Shown here: in pieces, positions 52,709 to 59,889 of the stretch
Layout of the letters: each line of letters begins with the position of its first letter
How positions within the stretch are numbered: the first letter of the stretch is position 1
Assembly (NCBI RefSeq): GCF_000306785.1
Contig: NC_017955.1
Span: 3,410,001 to 3,474,000, forward strand
DNA length: 64,000 nt
Origin: Modestobacter italicus
Lineage (GTDB): Bacteria > Actinomycetota > Actinomycetes > Mycobacteriales > Geodermatophilaceae
Reading direction: 5' to 3'
Notes under the pieces: generated by a model
The model's database searches: none
The model's input: the letters and a program-made list of their open reading frames with translations, nothing else
What the model was told of the DNA's origin: nothing
Made by a program: the position numbers and the translations under genes

Positions 52709-53319
52709 CACAGCTGCTCGGCGGCGGCCACGGACGCCGCCCGGACGTCGCCCGGCTCCGCGGCCACCCAGCAGTCCAGCAGCAGGTCCGGCTCCTCGTG
52801 CGCGGCGACGCGCGGCCAGGGCAGCGCCGCCCGCAGCGCGCGGTGGACGGCGTCGCCGGTCTGCGGGTAGTCCGCGACCGGGTGCCGCCAGTGGACGGCG
52901 AGCAGCGTCCCGCCGGGCCGGACCGCGGCGCGGGCCTGGGCCAGGAACCGCGCCAGGTCCGGCTCGTCCAGGTAGTACAGGACCTCGGAGAGCACCAGCA
53001 GGTCCACCTCCGGCAGCGCCCGGTCCGGGACGACGGCCTGCTCGATCCGCACGTGCGCCGCAGCCGCGACCCGGTCGGCGGCCCGGGCGACCGCCGCCGC
53101 GCTCGCGTCCCAGCCGGCGAGCCGGTCGCACCGCTCCGCCAGCCGGGCGGTGAGCTCGCCGACCGAGCAGCCGACCTCGAGCCCGTCGGCGTAGCGCTCG
53201 CGCGGGAGCACCGCGGTCGTGAGGGCGTACTTGCGCCGCTCGTACCACCGGGAGCGCATCGACCAGGGATCGTCGGCGGCGGCGTACACGGCGTCGAAGT
53301 AGGAGGTCGGCAGGGTCAC
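52705..53319 (-). CDS. NodS-like SAM-dependent methyltransferase
   Basis: A 204-residue class I methyltransferase. The opening FDAVYAAADDPWSMRSRWYE and RRKYALTTAVLPRERY resemble NodS-type N-methyltransferases. Motif I is GLEVGCSVGELTARLA near residue 45, and VDLLVLSEVLYYLDEPDLAR is motif IV. It lies directly after a PIG-L deacetylase with a GTGA overlap, which suggests that it methylates an amine freed by deacetylation. The substrate is not known. Confidence 0.85.
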   Translation of the reverse strand: MTLPTSYFDAVYAAADDPWSMRSRWYERRKYALTTAVLPRERYADGLEVGCSVGELTARLAERCDRLAGWDASAAAVARAADRVAAAAHVRIEQAVVPDRALPEVDLLVLSEVLYYLDEPDLARFLAQARAAVRPGGTLLAVHWRHPVADYPQTGDAVHRALRAALPWPRVAAHEEPDLLLDCWVAAEPGDVRAASVAAAEQLW

Positions 53320-54065
53320 CGGAACAGGACCTCCCGGTCGCGGTCGAAGTGGGCGAGCACGTCCGGGGGCAGCACCGCCCGGTCGGCGGGCGCCGGCCCC
53401 AGCGGCCGGACCTGGCTGCCGAAGCAGGCCACCGCGGCACGCTTGGCCGCCTGCACCGGCGCCGGCAGCGCGACCGTGCGTGCGGTGGCCCAGGGCACCC
53501 GCGCGTCCCCGGGGGTCGCCCAGTGCCAGGCCCACACGAGGTACTGCCAGACCGGGGTGCCCGACGCCGAGCCGGCGGCCACGGCGGCCCGGCCGACCGC
53601 CTCGTGGTCGGGGTGCGCGTCCCCCGTCCACGGCGCCAGGACGGCGTCGCAGCCGCGCACCGCGTCGGCCAGGAGCGCGGTCAGCTCCGGTTCCCGGCCG
53701 GCCAGGCCCGAGTCCGGCAGGCCGAGCCGGACGACCCGCGCGGGGACCCCCAGGGCGGCCAGCGCCGCGGCGGTCTCGGCCGTCCGCACCCCGGCCAGCT
53801 GGGTCGGCGTCAGGACCGTGCTGCCGGGGTGGCTGCCCTCGCCGTCGGTGACCGCGACCAGGTCGACCTGCACCCCGGCCGTGGCGAGCAGCGCGAGCAC
53901 CCCGCCGACGCCGAGGACCTCGTCGTCGGGGTGGGCGGCGCAGACCGCGACCCGGGTCCACGCCGGGTCCGGCGTCCAGACCGGCCAGTCGACGCCGGGC
54001 AGCCACGCGGCCCAGCGCTCCTCCGCGGTGCCCGGCGCGGCGATCCGGTCCTCGGCGGCGGTCAC
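53316..54065 (-). CDS. PIG-L family deacetylase
   Basis: A 249-residue zinc-dependent deacetylase of the PIG-L/LmbE family, which removes acetyl groups from GlcNAc-type substrates such as those of mycothiol. The metal motif is VCAAHPDDEVLGVGG near residue 45, and the third ligand His is in PWTGDAHPDHEAVG near 140. The first 35 residues are an unusual leader. Both ends overlap neighbours by 4 bp. Mycothiol enzymes MshB and Mca are close relatives, but the context here points to another sugar or amine. Confidence 0.9.
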   Translation of the reverse strand: MTAAEDRIAAPGTAEERWAAWLPGVDWPVWTPDPAWTRVAVCAAHPDDEVLGVGGVLALLATAGVQVDLVAVTDGEGSHPGSTVLTPTQLAGVRTAETAAALAALGVPARVVRLGLPDSGLAGREPELTALLADAVRGCDAVLAPWTGDAHPDHEAVGRAAVAAGSASGTPVWQYLVWAWHWATPGDARVPWATARTVALPAPVQAAKRAAVACFGSQVRPLGPAPADRAVLPPDVLAHFDRDREVLFR

Positions 54066-55060
54066 CGGGGCGCCCGCTGCCGGAGCAGCGCACCGAGGGC
54101 GGCGTCGTCCCGGCTGCCGTGGTGCTGGCGCAGGTAGACGGTGAGGTCGGCGACCCGGGTGGCGTGCCCGGCGTCGTGGGCCAGCGGGCCGGCGCCGAGC
54201 GCGCGCCCGACGACGCCCAGCACCTCCTCCCCGGCCCGGGCGGCGAGCCCGCGCACCCGGTGGGCCCGGAGCTGCGCGTCCCCGGCGTCGTCCCGGGGGT
54301 CGGCGTCGACCTCGGCCGCGGCGACCTGCAGTGCTGCCTCGACCCCGGCGAGGGCCAGGTCGGCGGCACCCAGGGCGGCGTCGCGCAGCGGGTCGGCCCC
54401 GCGCTGCACGGCGACGTCGGTGAGCGTCGCCGCCACGCCGCGGGCGCCCCCGACCCACACGGCGGCCACGCCGATCCCGCCGTGCCAGAAGCCCGGCCGG
54501 TCCAGGTAGGCCCGCGGACCGCCGACCGGCCGGGCGGGGACGTCGACCAGCAGGACGTCGGCGGTGTCGCTGCCGGCCATGCCCGCGCCCACCCAGGCGC
54601 CCGGGTCCACCCGCACCCCGGGGTGGGCCAGGTCGACCAGGAAGAGCCGCCGCCCGTCGTCCGCGGTGGCGGTGACCAGCGCGGCGGTGAGCGCGCGGGC
54701 TCCCGAGCACCACTGCTTGCGTCCGGAGAGCCGCCAGCCGCGCGCGGTCCGCACCGCGGTGACCTCCCCGCCCGGTGGTTCGGCGGCCCACACCCCCAGC
54801 CGCTGGCCGGCCGCCACGGGCGGCCCGTCGAGCTCGGCCAGCACGGCGACCGCGTCGGCGTGGCCCTCGACCAGCCGGGCGAGCGCCAGGTCCTGCTCGC
54901 CGACCGCGGCCAGCGCCCGCCACCGGGCCAGCGTCGCGCCCGCCCCGGGGAGCGGCACCGACCAGCCCGCGGTGACCAGGTCGCGGAAGGCCGCGGCCGT
55001 CGCCGTCACCGCCTCGTCGACCGGTCCGACCTGCGGTCCGCCGGCCTCGAGTGCGCTCAT
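54062..55060 (-). CDS. acyl-CoA dehydrogenase-like protein
   Basis: A 332-residue flavoprotein-like member of the acyl-CoA dehydrogenase superfamily, shorter than the usual 380-400. The middle beta domain has GRKQWCSGARALTAALV near residue 115. C-terminal helices include GVEAALQVAAAEVD and RVRGLAARAGEEVLGVVGRA. The usual catalytic glutamate could not be placed, so the reaction may differ. It starts at ATG 55060, or at GTG 55063 one codon earlier. It is the first gene of the operon with PIG-L, methyltransferase and glycosyltransferase. The promoter lies in the 137-bp gap to the divergent GGAD gene. Confidence 0.82.
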   Translation of the reverse strand: MSALEAGGPQVGPVDEAVTATAAAFRDLVTAGWSVPLPGAGATLARWRALAAVGEQDLALARLVEGHADAVAVLAELDGPPVAAGQRLGVWAAEPPGGEVTAVRTARGWRLSGRKQWCSGARALTAALVTATADDGRRLFLVDLAHPGVRVDPGAWVGAGMAGSDTADVLLVDVPARPVGGPRAYLDRPGFWHGGIGVAAVWVGGARGVAATLTDVAVQRGADPLRDAALGAADLALAGVEAALQVAAAEVDADPRDDAGDAQLRAHRVRGLAARAGEEVLGVVGRALGAGPLAHDAGHATRVADLTVYLRQHHGSRDDAALGALLRQRAPR

Positions 55061-55197
55061 CACCGCGGACCATGCCACATCCGGTTGTGGGCCACCGAGA
55101 TGTGCGCCCCCCTGAGGTGTGGGGAGTCGATCATCGCGGTAGAACTGCCCCAGGTGGTCTCCGTCCGGTGGCCACGACGACGACGATCGGAGGAGCC

Positions 55198-55509
55198 ATG
55201 GCGCTCGACGACGACGACATGACCAGCACCGAGGGCCCCGCGGACTCGGGTGCGGGCGAGGGCACGCCCGGCCAGCACGACGGTGGAGCAGACGGCGGCG
55301 CCGACGGCGGTGCCGATGGTGGCGCGGACGGCGGTGCCGATGGTGGCGCGGACGGCGGTGCCGATGGTGGCGCCGACGGCGGTGCCGACGGTGGCGCTGA
55401 CGGTGGCGCGGACGGCGGTGCCGACGGTGGCGCCGAGGGCCCGGCCGACTCCGGGGCCGGTGGCGGTACGCCCGGTCAGCACGACGGCGGCGCGGACGGC
55501 TCGGCCTGA
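55198..55509 (+). CDS. acidic GGAD-repeat peptide
   Basis: A 103-residue protein with a strong ribosome site (GGAGGAG) six bases before its ATG. Residues 1-28 are a leader ending EGPADSGAGEGTPGQHD. Residues 29-80 are thirteen tandem tetrapeptides, twelve GGAD and a final GGAE. Residues 81-103 repeat the leader motif, GPADSGAGGGTPGQHD, then GGADGSA. It has no Cys, Lys, Arg, aromatic residue or hydrophobic stretch, so it is soluble and highly acidic. Codons in the repeats vary at third positions, which suggests selection on protein. The JmjC gene starts two bases after its stop. It may be a substrate of that oxygenase; this is inference. No family is recognised. Confidence 0.8.
   Translation: MALDDDDMTSTEGPADSGAGEGTPGQHDGGADGGADGGADGGADGGADGGADGGADGGADGGADGGADGGADGGADGGAEGPADSGAGGGTPGQHDGGADGSA
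55282..55437 (+). repeat. 12-bp tandem repeat coding for GGAD
   Basis: Thirteen units of 12 bp. Many alternate between GACGGCGGTGCC and GATGGTGGCGCG, so a 24-bp super-unit is visible and copy number may change by slippage. It lies wholly inside the acidic peptide gene and keeps the frame. Confidence 0.9.
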
Positions 55510-55511
55510 GC

Positions 55512-56843
55512 GTGCCTGACCCGGAACGGCAGGACCGGGCGTCGTCCTCCACCTCGGAGGGCGGCGCCCGTCCCGCGCTGAGCCGCTGCATCCGCGTCGA
55601 CCCCGAGGTCTTCGCCGCCGAGCACTGGGCCCGGCGCCCGCTGCTGTCCACCGCCGAGCAGCTCGGGAGCACCTTCACCGACCTGCTGACCCTGGACGCG
55701 GTCGACGAGCTGCTGAGCACCCGCGGGCTGCGCACGCCGTTCCTCCGCATCGCCAAGGACGGCGCCGTCGTCGACACCAAGCGCTTCACCAGCCCCCAGG
55801 GCGCGGGCGCCGAGGTCGCCGACCAGGTGTCCTCCGACGCGGTGCTCCGGCTCTTCGCCGACGGCAGCACCGTCGTGCTGCAGGGGCTGCACCGGCTGTG
55901 GCCGCCGCTGATCGCGTTCGCCGGCCAGCTCGCCGCCGACCTCGGGCACCCCACCCAGGTCAACGCCTACATCACCCCGCCGTCCTCGCGCGGGTTCTCC
56001 CCGCACTACGACGTGCACGACGTCTTCGTGCTGCAGGTCGCCGGCGAGAAGCACTGGACGATCCACGAGCCGTTGCTCGCCGACCCGCTGCGCACCCACC
56101 CGTGGGCCGACCGGGCCGCGGAGGTCGCCGCCGCCGCCGAGCGCGCGCCGGTGATCGACACCGTGCTGCGCCCCGGCGACGCCCTCTACCTGCCGCGCGG
56201 CTACATCCACTCGGCGGTCGCGCTCGGCGAGATCAGCGCCCACCTCACCGTCGGGGTCCACTCGGTGACCCGGTGGGGCGCGGTCGAGTCCGCGCTGGAC
56301 CTGGTCCGCACCCTCGCCGCCGACGACCCCGCGCTGCGCGGTTCGCTGCCGCTCGGCGTCGACCTCGCCGATCCCGCGGCCACCGCCGATGACGTCGCGG
56401 CCGTGCTCACCGGTCTGCACCGCTGGCTGGACCAGGTCGACCCGGCCGCCGTCGCCGACTCGCTGCGGGCCCGGACCTGGGCCCAGGTGCGCCCGGCCCC
56501 GGTGTCGCCGCTGGCCCAGTCCAGCGCCCTCACCGCCCTGGACGCCGACTCCGTGCTGCAGGTGCGCCCGCTGCTCCGGGTCAAGCTGCACGACCCGGTC
56601 GGGGGCCGGGTGGCGCTGGTCGCCGGCCGCCGCACGCACGACCTCCCGGCCGCCACCCACCCGGCGCTGGCCGCGCTGCTGGCCGCGGGCGAGCTGAAGG
56701 TCGGCGACCTGCCCGGGCTGGACGCCGACGAGCGGCTCACGCTGGCCCGCCGGCTGGTGACCGAGGCGATCGCGGTCGTCCCGGACGCCCGCCCCGCGGG
56801 CGGCGGGCACGATGGAGACCGTGGCGGCCATCCCGGACGGTGA
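55512..56843 (+). CDS. JmjC-domain (cupin) oxygenase, YcfD/ROXA-like
   Basis: A 443-residue Fe(II)/2-oxoglutarate oxygenase of the ROXA type, whose members hydroxylate ribosomal proteins or peptides. The iron ligands are visible: HYDVHDVFVLQVAGEKHW near residue 165 (HxD) and the distal His in LPRGYIHSAVALG near 232. A winged-helix-like C-terminal part follows. The N-terminal RCIRVDPEVFAAEHWARRPL is typical of the family. It starts with GTG two bases after the GGAD peptide gene. Its end overlaps the next gene by 32 bp. The substrate could be the adjacent acidic peptide or a ribosomal protein. Confidence 0.88.
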   Translation: MPDPERQDRASSSTSEGGARPALSRCIRVDPEVFAAEHWARRPLLSTAEQLGSTFTDLLTLDAVDELLSTRGLRTPFLRIAKDGAVVDTKRFTSPQGAGAEVADQVSSDAVLRLFADGSTVVLQGLHRLWPPLIAFAGQLAADLGHPTQVNAYITPPSSRGFSPHYDVHDVFVLQVAGEKHWTIHEPLLADPLRTHPWADRAAEVAAAAERAPVIDTVLRPGDALYLPRGYIHSAVALGEISAHLTVGVHSVTRWGAVESALDLVRTLAADDPALRGSLPLGVDLADPAATADDVAAVLTGLHRWLDQVDPAAVADSLRARTWAQVRPAPVSPLAQSSALTALDADSVLQVRPLLRVKLHDPVGGRVALVAGRRTHDLPAATHPALAALLAAGELKVGDLPGLDADERLTLARRLVTEAIAVVPDARPAGGGHDGDRGGHPGR

Positions 56844-57831
56844 CCCGGCGGGCCGGGACGGCTCGACCGGACCCGAGTTCTGCCGCGACGCCGAGACGCC
56901 CGCGCCCCGCTCGACCCCCGTCGGCCGGCTGGACCCGGCGCGTTGCTCGGTCCAGGCCCTGGTGCGCGGCGACTCCGGTCTCGCCACCGCTCCCCCGGCA
57001 CGGCGCTGGCTGCTGGTCGAGCAGCCGGGGCCGTGGGGGCGGGACGCGCTGCTGGAGTCCCGGTTCGACCGGCGGGTGGCGTCCCGGCTGGCCGCCCGGG
57101 CCCGGGAGCTGGGGCTGCGGATCCAGATGGTGCGGCGGGCGGGGGGCCGGCTGGCGGAGTCCGGCCGGCGCTGGGCGGTCGCGGACACCACCCCCGGGGT
57201 GGAAACCATCTGGTGGTCCACCCGGGAGTCCGACGCCGACCTGCTGCAGCTGCCGTGGGACGGGTCGGCCGGCACGCCGTCGCAGGCACCGACGTACCTG
57301 GTGTGCACGCACGGCGCGCACGACGTCTGCTGCGCCGTCCGCGGCCGCCCGCTCACCCGCACGCTGGAGGCCACCGGGGAGGCCGCCGACGTGTGGGAGA
57401 CCAGCCACCTCGGCGGGTGCCGGTTCGCGGCCAACGTCGTCGTGCTGCCCTCCGGGCTCTACTACGGGCAGGTGCCCGAGGACGGCGGCGGGCTGGTCGC
57501 GGCCTCCGCTGCCGGCCAGGTGGTGCTGCCGCTGCTGCGCGGGCGGGCCGGGCTCGTCCCGGCGGCCCAGGCGGCGCAGCACGCTGCCCGCCGGGAGCTC
57601 GGCCTGCTCGGCGTCCGCGACCTGCCGGTGCGGCGGGTCCAGGCGCTGCCGGCACCGGCGCCCGGCGTGGACCGCTTCGACGTCGTGCTCACCGGCCCGG
57701 ACGGGGACGTGGTCGTCACCGTCGAGAGCCGGCTGTCCGGCACCGCGGAGCGGCTGACCTGCTCCGCGGCGTCGCCGGGCCACTGGCGCAGCTGGCACGC
57801 GCCGGCGCTGCGGGTCATCGCCCCGGTCTGA
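56812..57831 (+). CDS. sucrase/ferredoxin-like protein
   Basis: A 339-residue protein of the sucrase/ferredoxin-like (SUC-FdL) family, a thioredoxin-like fold that holds a [2Fe-2S] cluster. Cysteines lie in CTHGAHDVCCAVRGRPL near residue 165 and HLGGCRFAANVVVLPSGLYY near 200. An early block RWLLVEQPGPWGRDALLES is also typical. It may supply electrons or iron to the JmjC oxygenase. The ATG at 56812 overlaps that gene by 32 bp; a GTG nine bases later is an alternative. Its own role is unproven in the family. Confidence 0.85.
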   Translation: METVAAIPDGDPAGRDGSTGPEFCRDAETPAPRSTPVGRLDPARCSVQALVRGDSGLATAPPARRWLLVEQPGPWGRDALLESRFDRRVASRLAARARELGLRIQMVRRAGGRLAESGRRWAVADTTPGVETIWWSTRESDADLLQLPWDGSAGTPSQAPTYLVCTHGAHDVCCAVRGRPLTRTLEATGEAADVWETSHLGGCRFAANVVVLPSGLYYGQVPEDGGGLVAASAAGQVVLPLLRGRAGLVPAAQAAQHAARRELGLLGVRDLPVRRVQALPAPAPGVDRFDVVLTGPDGDVVVTVESRLSGTAERLTCSAASPGHWRSWHAPALRVIAPV

Positions 57832-57836
57832 GCCCC

Positions 57837-57858
57837 GGCCCGGACCCTGGTCCGGGCC
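57837..57858. terminator. bidirectional hairpin terminator
   Basis: A perfect 10-bp stem (GGCCCGGACC with GGTCCGGGCC) and a 2-base loop in the 27-bp gap between convergent genes. It probably serves both. It is not a copy of the seven-fold repeat. Confidence 0.7.
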
Positions 57859-59031
57859 TCAGGCCAGCGCGCGGCCGCGGGCGGCGAGCAGCGGGACGGC
57901 CAGCTCGGCCGAGGTGAGCGAGCCGTGGAAGGCCGCGAGCAGCGAGGTGTGCGGCTCGCTCGCCAGGTCGGTGAACGCCCAGCTGCTGCGGGCCAGCGCG
58001 ACCACGTCGCCGATCCGGTCGGCCAGCTGCTCCTGGACGTCGCCGAATACGCCGCTGGCGATCGCCTCCGCCCGGCTGACCACCCAGGCGCGGTGCCCGA
58101 GCACCGACCGCCAGGTGGCGAGGACGTCGTCCGCGGCGCCGGGCTCGGTGTGCAGGTACCGGGCGCGGGGCTCGCCGGTGACCAGCCGCACGCCGTCGGT
58201 CAGGCCGGGCTCCTCCCCCACGTCCAGCCGGGTGGAGGCCGGCACGTCGACCATGCCGTGGTCGGCGGTGACCAGCAGGACGGCGTCGTCGGGCAGCCCG
58301 GCGGCGAGCTGCTCGACCATCCGGTCGACGACGCCGAGCTGGTGCCGCCAGCTGGCGGAGTCGACCCCGCGGACGTGCCCGGTGAGGTCGAGCTCGGCGG
58401 TGTAGCCGTAGACCAGGCTGCGGTCGCCGGCGGCCAGCGCGGCGTGCACGACGCCCACCAGGTCGCCGGGGCTGTAGGCGTTGGCGTAGTCGGCGCCGCG
58501 GTAGGCGGCCCGGGTGAGCCCGGAGCGGGCGAAGGAGTGCGGCCCGACCGCGGTGCAGGTGACGCCGTGCGCGGTGGCCTGCTCGAAGACCGTCGGCTGG
58601 GCCTGCCACTGCAGCGGGTCGGGGTCGTCCCGCCAGTGGACGTGGTTGAGGGTGCGGCCCTCGCCGGGCACCTCGGTGACGAAGCCGAGCACGCCGTGCC
58701 CGCCCGGCGGGAGCCCGGTGCCCAGCGTGGTGAGGCTGACCGGGGTGGTGCTCGGGCACGGCGCGGACAGCACGCCGGCCGGGGTGCCGAGCGCGTTGAG
58801 CACCGGGGCCTCGTCGGGGTGCGCGGCGAGCAGCTCGGCGCCCAGCCCGTCGACCAGCAGGACGGCGACCCGCCGGGCGCCGCCCAGGGCCGGGGTCAGG
58901 TCCAGCGGGTCGGCCGGCAGGTCGCCGCGGCGGACCGGCACCCCGAGCGCGGTGGCGACGCTGGGCAGCACGTCGGCGAGGGTGCGGGCGCCGTAGGCGG
59001 GGACCGCGAGGTCGTCGGGTGGGACCGTCAC
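57859..59031 (-). CDS. alkaline-phosphatase-fold phosphodiesterase/nucleotide pyrophosphatase
   Basis: A 390-residue protein of the type I phosphodiesterase / nucleotide pyrophosphatase family. Metal and nucleophile motifs are visible: AVLLVDGLGAELLAAH near residue 60, the Thr nucleophile region PSTTPVSLTTLGTG near 95, TAELDLTGHVRG near 220 and VTADHGMVDVP near 260. No signal peptide is seen. The GTG start overlaps the methyltransferase stop by 4 bp. The substrate is unknown. Confidence 0.9.
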   Translation of the reverse strand: MTVPPDDLAVPAYGARTLADVLPSVATALGVPVRRGDLPADPLDLTPALGGARRVAVLLVDGLGAELLAAHPDEAPVLNALGTPAGVLSAPCPSTTPVSLTTLGTGLPPGGHGVLGFVTEVPGEGRTLNHVHWRDDPDPLQWQAQPTVFEQATAHGVTCTAVGPHSFARSGLTRAAYRGADYANAYSPGDLVGVVHAALAAGDRSLVYGYTAELDLTGHVRGVDSASWRHQLGVVDRMVEQLAAGLPDDAVLLVTADHGMVDVPASTRLDVGEEPGLTDGVRLVTGEPRARYLHTEPGAADDVLATWRSVLGHRAWVVSRAEAIASGVFGDVQEQLADRIGDVVALARSSWAFTDLASEPHTSLLAAFHGSLTSAELAVPLLAARGRALA

Positions 59032-59765
59032 GGCCGGGTGGCCAGCACGTGCAGCCCGGTCGCGACGTCGCGGTAGGGCGACGTGGTCGCCAGCGAGAGC
59101 TCCAGGGCGCGCAGCGCGTCGGCGTCGGCACCGGTGGAGGCGCCGAGCAGGTCGGTGACGACGGAGACCCCGCGCCACTCCCCCGGCTCCAGGCCGGCGC
59201 CGGCGAGCAGGCCGATCAGCTCCTCGGGGCCGAACCGGCGGCGGGCCGGGCCGCCGCGGGCCGGGGCCGGGTCCTGCCCGGTGAGCAGGGCGCGGGCCTC
59301 CACCGGGTGGCCGCCGACGGCGCGGGCGAGCACGGCGCCGGCCCGGTTCGCCGAGGCGGTGGAGAGCAGGCCGCCGGGGCGCAGGACACCGGCGACCTGC
59401 TGCAGCGTGCTGGCCGGGTCGTCGACGACCTCGAGGACGAAGTGGCAGAGCACCAGGTCGAACAGGTCGGCCGAGGGCAGCGCGGTGAGCATCCGGTCGC
59501 CGTCGCCCTGCACGCCGCGGACCCGCTCGCCGACCCCGGCGGTCGCGGCCCGCCGGTGCAGGGTGGCCAGCGCGTCGGCGCTGGGGTCGACCACGGTGAC
59601 GTGGTGGCCCAGCTCGGCCAGCGGCACGGCGAACATCCCGCTGCCGCCACCGACGTCGAGCACCTGCAGCGGGGCACCGGTGGTGACCACGGGGTCGAGC
59701 GCGGCCCAGATCGCGGCCGTGCGGGCAGGTGCCTGGGCGACGGCTGCGGGCGGGGTGGGCGGCAC
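59028..59765 (-). CDS. class I SAM-dependent methyltransferase
   Basis: A 245-residue methyltransferase. Motif I is VLDVGGGSGMFAVPLAELGH near residue 36, the acidic loop is VTVVDPSADALATL, and motif IV is FDLVLCHFVLEVVDDP near 105. Overall it resembles the UbiE/SmtA type, but the target cannot be told. The start is GTG. It overlaps the phosphodiesterase and lies after dnaE2, separated by repeat copy 7. Confidence 0.88.
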   Translation of the reverse strand: MPPTPPAAVAQAPARTAAIWAALDPVVTTGAPLQVLDVGGGSGMFAVPLAELGHHVTVVDPSADALATLHRRAATAGVGERVRGVQGDGDRMLTALPSADLFDLVLCHFVLEVVDDPASTLQQVAGVLRPGGLLSTASANRAGAVLARAVGGHPVEARALLTGQDPAPARGGPARRRFGPEELIGLLAGAGLEPGEWRGVSVVTDLLGASTGADADALRALELSLATTSPYRDVATGLHVLATRP

Positions 59766-59829
59766 GAGCGGAGCCTAGTGGCGCGCCCCGGGCACCGCCG
59801 TCCACGGGGAGGGCGGCACCCGACGGCCC

Positions 59830-59887
59830 GGCCCCGCCGCAGGGCCCCGCCGCGAGCCTGCGAGTGGCGGGGGGCGGCGGGGTCCTT
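59830..59887 (-). repeat. stop-proximal hairpin repeat, copy 7
   Basis: On the minus strand it begins AAGGACCCCGCCGC two bases after the dnaE2 stop. The arms CCCCGCCGC and GCGGCGGGG pair, and the cap is CTCGCAGGCTCG. It separates dnaE2 from the co-directional methyltransferase gene. Confidence 0.85.
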
Positions 59888-59889
59888 CT

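Noticed and set aside
55282-55437. CRISPR-like or satellite DNA
   Set aside because: The 12-bp units are tandem without spacers and keep the reading frame of a gene with a strong ribosome site, so this is a coding repeat.
57837-57858. Eighth copy of the stop-proximal repeat
   Set aside because: It lacks the AAGGACCCC start and the CTCGC-AGCTCG cap; it is a simple 10-bp hairpin.
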